Below, one piece after another: positions 17,369-25,037 of a stretch of DNA of 64,000 nucleotides (position 1 is the first letter of the stretch; the number at the start of each line of letters is the position of its first letter). The DNA is from Polyangiaceae bacterium (GTDB taxonomy: Bacteria > Myxococcota_A > Polyangia > Polyangiales > Polyangiaceae), in NCBI GenBank assembly GCA_016712345.1, contig JADJRH010000011.1, forward strand, positions 3,534,001 to 3,598,000, in the 5' to 3' direction. The translations under genes were made by a program, and so were the position numbers. The notes below the pieces were generated by a model. That model saw only the letters and a list, made by a program, of their open reading frames with translations. It was not told the DNA's origin and searched no databases.

Positions 17369-17944
17369 ATGGTCGCGAAAATGCCGTGGGGTGAAGTTCG
17401 CACTCCGTTGTGTACACTTCGAGATTTTCGCGACACCGACGCGCCCGCGCTCGCGGGCTACAGGTCCGATCCTGAAGTCGCGCTTTTTCAAGGGTGGACT
17501 CCTCCATTCACCGAAGAGCGCGCGCTCGCCCTCATTCACTCCGTTCGCAGTCTGCCTTTTGGAACCGCAGATTCGTGGTTTCAGGTCGCCCTCGCCGACC
17601 CGCTCGAAGACCACCTGCTCGGCGACATCGGTCTGCACTTTTTAGCCGACGGTTTTCAAGTGGAAATCGGATTTACCCTCGCCCGCGCCAACTGGGGTAA
17701 AGGCATTGCCGCCGCGGGGCTGCGCGCATTGCTTGACAAAGTATTTGTCTACCTAGGCAAACACAGGGCTATTGCCGTGATAGATGCTCGAAACACCGCC
17801 GCCGAAAAGCTCTTGACCGGCGTTCGATTTCGACAAGAAGCCCACTTTGTTCAAGGTGCCTTTTTCAAGGGACAATGGGTAGACGAAAAAGTCTTCGCGT
17901 GCCTCTCGCATGAATGGCAGATCGAACGCGAGGCCGCCGGTTAG
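17369..17944 (+). CDS. GNAT family N-acetyltransferase (RimJ/RimL type)
   Basis: This is a 191-residue protein starting at the ATG at 17369. It has the RimJ/L layout: T-L-R-D-F-R-D-T-D-A-P-A-L at residue about 15, then G-D-I-G-L-H-F (strand 4), V-E-I-G-F-T-L-A-R-A-N-W-G-K-G-I-A-A-A-G-L (acetyl-CoA-binding Q/RxxGxG/A region, here N-W-G-K-G-I-A), and A-V-I-D-A-R-N-T-A-A-E-K-L-L with the Asn of the family. It transfers acetyl from acetyl-CoA to an amine, such as a protein N-terminus or small molecule; the substrate is not predictable. It is divergent from the glycosyltransferase gene and followed immediately by two strong hairpins. Confidence 0.88.
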   Translation: MVAKMPWGEVRTPLCTLRDFRDTDAPALAGYRSDPEVALFQGWTPPFTEERALALIHSVRSLPFGTADSWFQVALADPLEDHLLGDIGLHFLADGFQVEIGFTLARANWGKGIAAAGLRALLDKVFVYLGKHRAIAVIDARNTAAEKLLTGVRFRQEAHFVQGAFFKGQWVDEKVFACLSHEWQIEREAAG

Positions 17945-17954
17945 AACCGCGTGT

Positions 17955-17994
17955 CAAAAGTCCTGCCGGACTTTTGGCGCCGCTAACGCGGCGC
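17955..17994 (+). terminator. two consecutive hairpins after the acetyltransferase gene
   Basis: The first stem is CAAAAGTCC (17955-17963) pairing with GGACTTTTG (17968-17976), nine perfect pairs with a 4-base loop. The second follows at once: GCGCCGC (17977-17983) with GCGGCGC (17988-17994). They begin 11 bases after the stop codon. A U-tract after the second stem is absent, but the first stem itself ends in TTTT. Bidirectional terminator or RNA structure are both possible. Confidence 0.5.
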
Positions 17995-18359
17995 GCTTCG
18001 GGCCAAACTTCTGAAACGCGGAACCAGAGCACCGATCAGGTTGATTCCGTAATCAAATGGATAGTTTGCTTGTGTACTCAAACAGGCAAAAGCAAGGCAA
18101 AAGCTTAGGCCCGAAGCTCCCACCGCGTGACAGACACCCAGTTCGGATCGCGGAGTGAGGGGCCCCGCGGCCGACTTGCTCGGCGCGGGGAGCGAGGGCG
18201 CGAGCCCTCGCTCCCTGGGTAAAGAAAGCTAGAGCACCCCGCGATTGTTGAAGATTTCCGATATTCGCAAATTGCTGAACTCATTCGCGATTCAAGGTGT
18301 TCGGTGCTCTAGCCGGAAAAGCTCGACGCCCGCAACGGTCGTATTATGCTCCGCGCGCA
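17995..18359. repeat. structure-rich intergenic region with several inverted repeats
   Basis: No credible gene is present. Stems visible: a GC-rich one around 18162-18190 (CCCCGC...GCGGGG with inner CCGA/TCGG); a perfect 12-bp stem GGGAGCGAGGGC (18188-18199) with GCCCTCGCTCCC (18204-18215), loop GCGA; and a perfect 10-bp inverted repeat CTAGAGCACC (18229-18238) with GGTGCTCTAG (18303-18312), 64 bases apart. The last pair frames an AT-richer core and ends 47 bases before the TPR gene start. It might be a small non-autonomous element or a leader RNA of the TPR gene. Confidence 0.55.
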
Positions 18360-18884
18360 ATGAAGGCCGACAACGACAACAGCGACCGCGATCGCGAACA
18401 TTGGGACGCTGTGGACGAAGCGTGTGAGTTGCTCCTCGAAGAGCGGTATGAAGACGGCCTCCGCGCTCTACGCGACGTTATCAAGGCCGATCCACAAAAC
18501 CCATACGCCTACCACTACGCGGGTGTGGCTATGGCAGAACTCAAACAAATCGAACCGGCGCGTGATGCGTTTCGGGCGGCCCTTCGGTATGCCCCCAACT
18601 ACCTAGCCGCGCGGGTTGCCCTTTCGCATGTCCTTCGTGAACTCGGAGACGCGCGCGGTGCTTTAATCGAAGCGGAAGATGCGCTTGCCCGATTTCCGCG
18701 CGATGCTGAAGCAATGCGCGCCGCCGGCCTTGCGCATGCGGCCCTTGGGCAACGAAAAGCCGCAAAACGAAGGCTTGAAGGCTACCTCGGCAGCTCACCT
18801 GAATTGGAGCAGCAGCTCGAAGTGCAACAGGTTCTTGAAATGTTGGGCATTGGCGAAGAGGGTGACCCCATTGAATTTTCGTAG
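18360..18884 (+). CDS. tetratricopeptide repeat protein
   Basis: This is a 174-residue cytoplasmic protein starting at the ATG at 18360. Three to four TPR units are visible: E-E-R-Y-E-D-G-L-R-A-L-R-D-V-I-K-A-D-P; A-Y-H-Y-A-G-V-A-M-A-E-L...A-L-R-Y-A-P; and Y-L-A-A-R-V-A-L-S-H-V-L-R-E-L-G-D-A-R-G-A-L-I-E-A-E-D-A-L-A-R-F-P, followed by a fourth weaker unit and an acidic C-terminus. TPRs mediate protein-protein contacts; the partner is unknown. The upstream open frame to 18297 runs into the inverted repeat and is not used. Confidence 0.82.
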   Translation: MKADNDNSDRDREHWDAVDEACELLLEERYEDGLRALRDVIKADPQNPYAYHYAGVAMAELKQIEPARDAFRAALRYAPNYLAARVALSHVLRELGDARGALIEAEDALARFPRDAEAMRAAGLAHAALGQRKAAKRRLEGYLGSSPELEQQLEVQQVLEMLGIGEEGDPIEFS

Positions 18885-18967
18885 CCCGCCCGCGCTTTCT
18901 ACCCACTGCCGACAGACCTGACATGTCAAGTTTCTGCCCGCGCTGGGTCAAACGGCGGGTCGCCATT

Positions 18968-19684
18968 CTATTTGGGTTCACCCGAAGAAGACGCAAAACC
19001 CAGCGTCAAACGAAGCCTCTCAGCGGAGCCCACCGTGTTTCCCATGGTGGTATGGGTCTGTAAATCGCCGTCGATACAATTGCCAACATTGGCTTCTACC
19101 GAATTGTCACCGAGCACTTTATAACTTGCCACGTAGTTACCAAATTCGGTGGCGGCGTCGGTATAATGCAGACCAATTTCGGCGAGATTTAGTCCACCGC
19201 CGGCGGGCAGAGCAAGTTCAAACACACCCGAAATGGTAAGGTAGCTGCCATCCAGGTTAAACGAGCCGTCCTCGTTTGAATAGTACACATCGTAATATTC
19301 GCTGGACGCTCCCGCGATATCAAACCCGTTCGTCCCAAGCGGATCATCCAAGCGAACGGTCAATTCCGCGCCCTCGATCGCGAAATCATACTCCGTTGGT
19401 TCTGTGCCACCGGTGCGTTCATAAAACGAGATGGCGGCCAGGCCGGGAATCTTGCGAACCGGCGTCATAGGCGCGCCTCCAAAGCCCCCAAAACCTCCAA
19501 ACCCTGTGCTCGATCCAGTTGTACCCGACGAGGTGGACGCCGCACCTGACCCACCGGTGCCACCACTACCGGTGCTCTGCCCGCCTGTCCCCGCTGTACC
19601 ACTTGACGTGGACGCGTCTGTCGCCCCGCAACCGAACACCCCAAAAAGCGCAGGCAAAAAACCAACGGCTAAAAAAGCGCGCAT
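18968..19684 (-). CDS. putative lipoprotein with Gly/Ser/Thr linker
   Basis: This is a 238-residue protein starting at the ATG at 19684; a second ATG five codons upstream is possible. The lipobox is G-V-F-G-C. It is followed by about 55 residues of Thr/Ser/Gly (S-S-G-T-A-G-T-G-G, then F-G-G-F-G-G-F-G-G). The C-terminal 160 residues form a beta-rich domain with Y-Y-D-V-Y-Y-S-N-E-D-G-S-F-N-L-D and a single Cys in V-G-N-C-I-D-G-D. This is the usual layout of surface lipoproteins in the group. Function unknown. The leader region 19685-19903 separates it from the divergent MopE-repeat gene. Confidence 0.72.
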   Translation of the reverse strand: MRAFLAVGFLPALFGVFGCGATDASTSSGTAGTGGQSTGSGGTGGSGAASTSSGTTGSSTGFGGFGGFGGAPMTPVRKIPGLAAISFYERTGGTEPTEYDFAIEGAELTVRLDDPLGTNGFDIAGASSEYYDVYYSNEDGSFNLDGSYLTISGVFELALPAGGGLNLAEIGLHYTDAATEFGNYVASYKVLGDNSVEANVGNCIDGDLQTHTTMGNTVGSAERLRLTLGFASSSGEPK

Positions 19685-19903
19685 GAGATCTTCTATCATG
19701 CGGCGCCGAGCCCTAGAGGCATTTATTTTTGTCTGATTTCAAGGTGGGCTTTTTCTTATTTTTTGGGCGAGCACCTTTCAGATCTGAATTTTCAACTCTC
19801 ACCTTCAATCCCAACGTGCTAGGCGGAAACGGATTCTTCATTGGTGGGATCAAACCTGCGCGCTCGACGCGCCGGCCACTCATTTTCTTTTCATGGAGAA
19901 CTT

Positions 19904-21415
19904 ATGATCAAAAAAACATTCTTTTCAGCTTCGCTCCTGTTCGCCGCATTTGTTCTACCCATCGGCTGCGACGACGGCCAGGGCACTTCAACGGGTGAAA
20001 CAACCACCACTTCTGCGACCGGTGGTTCGGGTGGAACGGGAGCAACCGGCGGCGGCGGAACAGGGGGCAGCACCGGTGGAACAGCCGGAACCGGCGGCAC
20101 CGGTGGAACTCCGGTGTGTGAACAGGGAAGCCAACAATCTTGTTACGAAGGTCCAGCCGGCACCGCCGAAATTGGAATTTGCAAAAGCGGCGTTGCCACC
20201 TGCCTTGAAGATGGAAGTGGGTATGGCCCCTGTGAAGGTCAGGTTTTACCTGCTGAAGAAAACTGTACAACACTGGAAGACGACGACTGCGACGGCGTAG
20301 CCAACGAGGGTGATGCCGGTTGCGTTTGCAACCCCGGTGATCAAACAGACTGTTACGAAGGCCCGGATGGAACGGTCGGCGTCGGCCTTTGCGTTGGTGG
20401 CAAGAGCACCTGCGCCGCCGATGGTAAGTCGTGGGGAGCGTGTGAAGGTCAAGTTCTCCCCGCCGACGAAACATGCCTGACAGCAGGGGACGACGATTGC
20501 GACGGTGAACCCAACGAAGGCGGAGCGGGGTGCACTTGCGTCCCCGGCTCGATGTCCACTTGTTATTCAGGCCCGCCCGCCACCCTGGGGAAAGGCTTGT
20601 GTACATCCGGCATGCAAATGTGCAACGACCAGGGCACAGGGTTTGGCCCCTGCATGGGTGAGATCTTACCCGAGGCTGAAACATGTTTAACCGCCGTTGA
20701 CGACGACTGCGACGGTCAGGTTAACGAAAGTGGAATGGGATGCGTCTGCTCCCCCAATGCAACGGTAAACTGTTATACCGGCCCGCAGGGCACTCAAGGC
20801 GTTGGGATTTGCAAGGCAGGCACTGCGCTTTGCAACGACCAGGGCACTCAACTCGGCACTTGTATGAATCAGGTGCTCCCCGGGGTTGAAACCTGTAATA
20901 CAACGGTGGACGACGACTGCGACGGGCAGGTCAACGAAAGTGGAGCCGGCTGCGTGTGTCTACCCAACTCCACGGCGGCCTGTTATTCGGGCCCCATGGG
21001 CACAAGCGGAGTCGGAATCTGCAAAAGTGGAATCCAGACATGTAATGCTCAGGGCACCGCCTACGGAGCCTGTATCGGTGAAGTTCTACCGGCCACAGAA
21101 ACGTGCGCCTCGCCCGGTGATGAAAACTGCAACGGTCAGTCAAACGAAGGTTGCCCCGTCACGTACACCAACGACGTAAAGCCCATTTTCGCTGCAAAAT
21201 GTGGTGGATGTCACACCGGCGGCGGCTCCGGTGGACACAACATCGGGCTCAACTACGCCGACACCCAACTCGCGTCTTATTACTGCCCGGGTCTGACCAA
21301 AGGACAGTGCGCTCTCGTTCGCATTCAGAATGGTAGCATGCCCGGCAGCCCGCCCGTCACCGTTGCCGAGCAGGCCATTATCCAAGCCTGGATTAACGCG
21401 GGCATGCCGCAGTAA
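19904..21415 (+). CDS. lipoprotein with five MopE-like metal-binding repeats and a C-terminal cytochrome c-type domain
   Basis: This is a 503-residue protein starting at the ATG at 19904 (TGGAGA ribosome binding site). The signal peptide ends in L-P-I-G-C, followed by a Thr/Ser/Gly linker to about residue 70. Residues about 72-420 are five tandem units of about 70 residues. Each reads C-x4-x-C-Y-x-G-P-x-G-T-x-G-x-G-x-C...C-x-G-x-x-L-P-x-x-E-x-C...D-D-D-C-D-G-x-x-N-E, the Cu-binding MopE-type motif (the fifth has D-E-N-C-N-G). The last 80 residues carry C-G-G-C-H and a Met in G-S-M-P-G-S-P-P, typical of a haem c domain with His/Met ligation. It probably binds Ca or Cu in the repeats and haem at the end, on the cell surface. 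The fusion is the notable point. Confidence 0.85.
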   Translation: MIKKTFFSASLLFAAFVLPIGCDDGQGTSTGETTTTSATGGSGGTGATGGGGTGGSTGGTAGTGGTGGTPVCEQGSQQSCYEGPAGTAEIGICKSGVATCLEDGSGYGPCEGQVLPAEENCTTLEDDDCDGVANEGDAGCVCNPGDQTDCYEGPDGTVGVGLCVGGKSTCAADGKSWGACEGQVLPADETCLTAGDDDCDGEPNEGGAGCTCVPGSMSTCYSGPPATLGKGLCTSGMQMCNDQGTGFGPCMGEILPEAETCLTAVDDDCDGQVNESGMGCVCSPNATVNCYTGPQGTQGVGICKAGTALCNDQGTQLGTCMNQVLPGVETCNTTVDDDCDGQVNESGAGCVCLPNSTAACYSGPMGTSGVGICKSGIQTCNAQGTAYGACIGEVLPATETCASPGDENCNGQSNEGCPVTYTNDVKPIFAAKCGGCHTGGGSGGHNIGLNYADTQLASYYCPGLTKGQCALVRIQNGSMPGSPPVTVAEQAIIQAWINAGMPQ

Positions 21416-21428
21416 ACTGCAATGCCTG

Positions 21429-22382
21429 TTATGGGATGGTACACGTGGAGACGCCTGCGCCGACAACTGTCCTGTTGAGCGTTGCCACCACCTGCAAGCT
21501 GCCATCGCTCGGCTTGTATTGAGTCACCGTTGTTGTGTCCCCACTTTGACCATTAAAGATATAGAAGTCGCCGCTCCAATAGGCGAATGCGAGAGCGCCT
21601 CCCGCTCCCACGGGAAGCAACGTTTCTGAAACGATCTCCGCTGTGTTTTTGTCAATTTCGACAACTGTCCCACCCATACCCCCGCTGTTTAGAAAATACC
21701 CGTAAAGCTTCCCATCATCGCTGCTTGTCATTTCAAGCGCATTGCCGGGATTTTCAGAAAATGGGCCCACGTAGGTAAGGTCAAAGGTGGTCGTTTCAAT
21801 ACTCCCCAGTCCGAGCGAGGGATTTTGAAAATTGATCTCTGCCACATACAACGTTTCACCCATACCGTCGTCGTCGATCGCGTATCCCATACCAAAGTTA
21901 AAGAAACCTTGATTACCCACTTCCCAATCTGTGGGCTCACACGATGCGTCGGCCGTATCTACCCGGTAGAGTTGACCATCTGCGTACACAACATACGCTT
22001 CCCCTGTGCGCGCAACCCCCATTGAAAAAGGGGAAGATGCCGGATCACAATTGAGGTTACCTACCAGGTCGAAAACGCCTGTGTCGGGGCGGTACCGATA
22101 CAGGTCTGTTTCCGAGGTCACCAGGTAGATGTAAAGGACTTCAGGATCGCAGGGAGGTAAACCATCGGGTGGAACGTCCGGCGGAACATCGGGCGGAACG
22201 TCCGGTGGAACATCGGGTGGAACGTCCGGCGGTGCATCAACAACGTCGGGCCCCGCGTCTTCCACTTCATCCGGCGGGGGTAAGTAGAGTTCACTCCGGG
22301 CACCGCACGAGGGGGCTGCCATTGCCACCGCCGCAGGTGCAAAAACGGCAAGAACAACCAGCGACAGACGTGATTTTCGCAT
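21429..22382 (-). CDS. lipoprotein with (Asp-Val-Pro-Pro)n linker and beta-propeller-like domain
   Basis: This is a 317-residue protein starting at the ATG at 22382, with GAGAGG about 8 bases upstream. The signal peptide ends in A-A-P-S-C. A rigid linker of repeated D-V-P-P follows (about residues 45-75), then about 240 residues with repeated strand patterns: L-Y-R-Y-R-P-D-T-G-V-F, Q-L-Y-R-V-D-T, T-V-V-E-I-D-K-N-T-A-E-I-V. These resemble YVTN/DUF6923-type propeller blades. It is the last of four co-directional genes (32 bases after the previous stop), so it is probably in the kinase operon. Surface-exposed role inferred; ligand unknown. Confidence 0.72.
   Translation of the reverse strand: MRKSRLSLVVLAVFAPAAVAMAAPSCGARSELYLPPPDEVEDAGPDVVDAPPDVPPDVPPDVPPDVPPDVPPDGLPPCDPEVLYIYLVTSETDLYRYRPDTGVFDLVGNLNCDPASSPFSMGVARTGEAYVVYADGQLYRVDTADASCEPTDWEVGNQGFFNFGMGYAIDDDGMGETLYVAEINFQNPSLGLGSIETTTFDLTYVGPFSENPGNALEMTSSDDGKLYGYFLNSGGMGGTVVEIDKNTAEIVSETLLPVGAGGALAFAYWSGDFYIFNGQSGDTTTVTQYKPSDGSLQVVATLNRTVVGAGVSTCTIP
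22168..22239 (-). repeat. 12-bp in-frame tandem repeat (Asp-Val-Pro-Pro linker)
   Basis: Six 12-base units of the form GGTGGAACGTCC/GGCGGAACATCG lie head to tail on the plus strand. On the minus (coding) strand each gives one D-V-P-P step. Alternating synonymous forms indicate pairwise duplication of 24-base units. Such a tract is likely to vary in length between strains. Confidence 0.8.
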
Positions 22383-22414
22383 CCGGGAACCTCTCCGCTC
22401 GATGGGCAAAATTC

Positions 22415-24010
22415 TTACCGTTCGAACGCCATCACAAACCCGTCGAGGCTGCCATCAACGGGGGCATCCAAGACAACGCCCTTCCCAAAGTCAATGGCAG
22501 TTCGCCAGGAGCCAGACAAAAATAAATGACTCTCTGCAAGCGCAATGCGGATTAACCGGCGTTCAATGGGCTCACTCCCGTCGCCGAAAGCGCGCGCCCC
22601 AAGAGCCTCACCGGCGGCGTCAAGTTCAACAACAAATATTTTGATCCCGGCGGTGCCGCCCGAAAGGGTAACCCCACTGCCGAAATCGATATTGCCTGAG
22701 AAAAAGCCTGCCACAAAGATGTGTTTGGTAACCGGATCTGTCGCCACCGACGTTGGAATCTGAATTTCTGAATCGCCAAACATTCTAGCCCACAGAAGGT
22801 TTCCATCGGCGTCGAGCTTGGCGACGAACGTGTCGGTTCTACCCCCGACGGGTAGAGCCTCCTGACCCGGCTCAAACACCATTGCGTAACAAGCACTGCC
22901 CACCGCAATGACGTTTCCATCGGTGTCGACGGTGACGTCTGTGCCGGTGGAAGTACCCAGATCGATCATGGCACTGCACACTTCGTTGGAGACGGAGGAG
23001 CGAACAAAGCCCGCCTCCCACCCGCCCATTGGCTTTTGAGCGACAACAAATGGCGTATCAGTGGCGCCGGACGGGGGTGGAGTGGGCAGCGAGCTTCCTT
23101 CCCATGGTTGATGGTACGAACCGGTGATAACCTGCCCGTCCAACATTGGAGCGATGGCGCGAACGGAATCAACTCCCGTTCCCCCCAAAAGCTCCACACT
23201 GGCCATGTTACATGACTCATCGAGACAGGTTACAAACCCAATGTCGGGATCGGCGCCGGAGCCTGCCGGGACTGAATTGAAGGCAATTGAACCGTCACTC
23301 GCCGACGCTACGAGCACGGGAGTGGACGAATCTGACAATTCAACATCCACAATTTGGTGGTTCCCGGTGCTTGCCACCACCGACTTGGCGGTCCCTACCA
23401 CGAGCGGAGGTGTCTGACTTTCAGACCGGACAAGATACCCGGTGATGGTGCCCATCACGTCGGAGTAGCCCCCAGCATAAAACGAGCTACCAACGAAGGG
23501 AGCAATTGTGAGAAAGGCCGCCTCGCCAGATGGCCAGCCGGTGGGTAGGTCGGCATAATACCACGTTAGATCACCTGAAAAATCGAGCTGCGCCGCAAAT
23601 GGGTAAGACACCCCAACTTCAGGGGGCGGAACCAAGGTTGAATGGAACTGGAATCCTTGGTAATACGCGCCGGCAACCCAAACGTCGGGACCGTAGACCT
23701 TTAAGTCATTGATTGCCTGAGCGCCGTTTCCATTCATTTGGCGGAGCCAGAGCGGCGTTTCTAAAAATCCATTCAACCCCCCTCCCGCTCCACCGCCACC
23801 GGTCGTAGCCGTCACCGATGAGCCGGATGTGGGCGCTCCGCCCGTGCCGCCTGTAGAGGTGGCGATGGAAGACGTGCCGGCCTCCCCGCCGCCGCCCGTA
23901 CCGGACGCCTCCTGATACCCGTCATAGTTGAAAATCAACCCACATCCGCCGACTGTAACCAACAAAGCAGCTGAGGGAAGAAGCGCAAGAACAAGGGAAG
24001 AATGTCGCAT
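22415..24010 (-). CDS. lipoprotein with SBBP-like beta-propeller repeats
   Basis: This is a 531-residue protein starting at the ATG at 24010, which shares a base with the stop of the upstream gene (TGATG), so translation is coupled. The lipobox is T-V-G-G-C, followed by a Gly/Thr/Ser linker to about residue 80. The rest shows repeats of the type 'W-V-A-G-x-Y' and 'G-x-G-x-D-x-F-V-A-K-L-D-x-x-G-N-L-L-W-A-R-x-F-G', with H-I-F-V-A-G-F-F-S-G-N-I-D-F-G. These are typical SBBP (seven-bladed propeller) repeats of myxobacterial surface proteins. Function unknown; probably adhesion or scaffolding. Confidence 0.8.
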   Translation of the reverse strand: MRHSSLVLALLPSAALLVTVGGCGLIFNYDGYQEASGTGGGGEAGTSSIATSTGGTGGAPTSGSSVTATTGGGGAGGGLNGFLETPLWLRQMNGNGAQAINDLKVYGPDVWVAGAYYQGFQFHSTLVPPPEVGVSYPFAAQLDFSGDLTWYYADLPTGWPSGEAAFLTIAPFVGSSFYAGGYSDVMGTITGYLVRSESQTPPLVVGTAKSVVASTGNHQIVDVELSDSSTPVLVASASDGSIAFNSVPAGSGADPDIGFVTCLDESCNMASVELLGGTGVDSVRAIAPMLDGQVITGSYHQPWEGSSLPTPPPSGATDTPFVVAQKPMGGWEAGFVRSSVSNEVCSAMIDLGTSTGTDVTVDTDGNVIAVGSACYAMVFEPGQEALPVGGRTDTFVAKLDADGNLLWARMFGDSEIQIPTSVATDPVTKHIFVAGFFSGNIDFGSGVTLSGGTAGIKIFVVELDAAGEALGARAFGDGSEPIERRLIRIALAESHLFLSGSWRTAIDFGKGVVLDAPVDGSLDGFVMAFER

Positions 24011-25029
24011 CAGAACCTTCCGGTCAACGTGGCACCACCACCGTGGGGATGAACAATCGGAGTAAGCGCTGCTTTGGGCGCCGATCCGCCGGTAAGGTAC
24101 AAAACAACACCCGCTCCCAAACCCGCCAAACCAACGCCGAACAACACGCCGTTTGCAAGGCGAAGGGGCTCACCGTCGCGTATCAATGACATACCAAGTG
24201 GTGTACACAATTTGCTTCCGGGCTCTGCTCCCGGCTGGCACTGTTTCTGAATATCCCCGTCCTGCCCAACGATCATCCCACCTGTGATACCCGCACCTAT
24301 CAACGCGGCAATGCCCAATCCGCCGACGGCGAGTCCAACAATGCGTTGTGTACTCATCCCCGCAGGTGGAGGGGGCGGTGGAGGGGCGGTCGCAGACACG
24401 GTCACCGTGGGCACCGCCGCCGGGGCCGGGTGGATGGGTAGGTTTTTTTTCTCCCCTTCAGATAGGGTGACGGCAAACCTCTGCTCTTTGCGGCCCGGAA
24501 CGTCGACCACCACCGAATGTTCTCCCGCCGCGAGAAGAATGGCATTTGTCCACTTTGACGACTCGACAACCACACCGTCGACGGTGACCTTCGCGTCGCG
24601 CGGAAAGTCGGGTGGAGTGGTCAGCGTCAGTTTTGGAATTTTCGCTTCCAGCGCTTCGATCCTACCCAATGCCGCCGTTCTTCGCGGATCACCCTCTGGA
24701 AGTTCGGGTAAGAGCGCTTTCCAGGTGTTGAGAGCGGCAATCCAATTGCCCTCTTTTTCGTCGCACTGGGCCACGTTGGCGCGCGTGTTGGCAACCGGAA
24801 AAAGAGCCAAGCTGCCCCTGAACTTCACGCAGGCAATTTCGTTTTCACCCCTCGCGAGGGCGTCACGTCCTTCTAGAAAAAGCTTTTGAGCTTCTTTCTC
24901 CTTTTCGCTCGGGTCATCCGCAAGGGAGACTTGGGCTGTACAAAATAGCGAGCCGAGAAGGCTCAAGCCCAACGCAGCGCGGAAGAAAAATTGAGTACGC
25001 AAGGTCACTCGTCGAGGTAAGACGGTCAT
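24010..25029 (-). CDS. periplasmic TPR/PEGA-type protein with C-terminal membrane segments
   Basis: This is a 339-residue protein. The N-terminal signal sequence ends about residue 37. Residues 40-130 are TPR-like (A-Q-K-L-F-L-E-G-R-D-A-L-A-R-G-E, then N-V-A-Q-C-D-E-K-E-G-N-W). Residues about 135-205 form a PEGA-like beta domain (K-L-T-L-T-T-P-P-D-F...V-T-V-D-G-V-V-V, then A-G-E-H-S-V-V-V-D-V-P-G). A poly-Pro tract and two hydrophobic segments (about 230-255 and 290-315) follow. This arrangement is common next to Hanks-type kinases in Myxococcota, and here the gene starts 8 bases after the kinase stop. It may act as a membrane partner of the kinase; that is inferred. Confidence 0.75.
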   Translation of the reverse strand: MTVLPRRVTLRTQFFFRAALGLSLLGSLFCTAQVSLADDPSEKEKEAQKLFLEGRDALARGENEIACVKFRGSLALFPVANTRANVAQCDEKEGNWIAALNTWKALLPELPEGDPRRTAALGRIEALEAKIPKLTLTTPPDFPRDAKVTVDGVVVESSKWTNAILLAAGEHSVVVDVPGRKEQRFAVTLSEGEKKNLPIHPAPAAVPTVTVSATAPPPPPPPAGMSTQRIVGLAVGGLGIAALIGAGITGGMIVGQDGDIQKQCQPGAEPGSKLCTPLGMSLIRDGEPLRLANGVLFGVGLAGLGAGVVLYLTGGSAPKAALTPIVHPHGGGATLTGRF

Positions 25030-25037
25030 GGGTAGAT

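Noticed and set aside
18229..18312. Riboswitch upstream of the TPR gene
   Set aside because: The inverted repeat could fold, but I recognise no known riboswitch core; kept only as a structured region.
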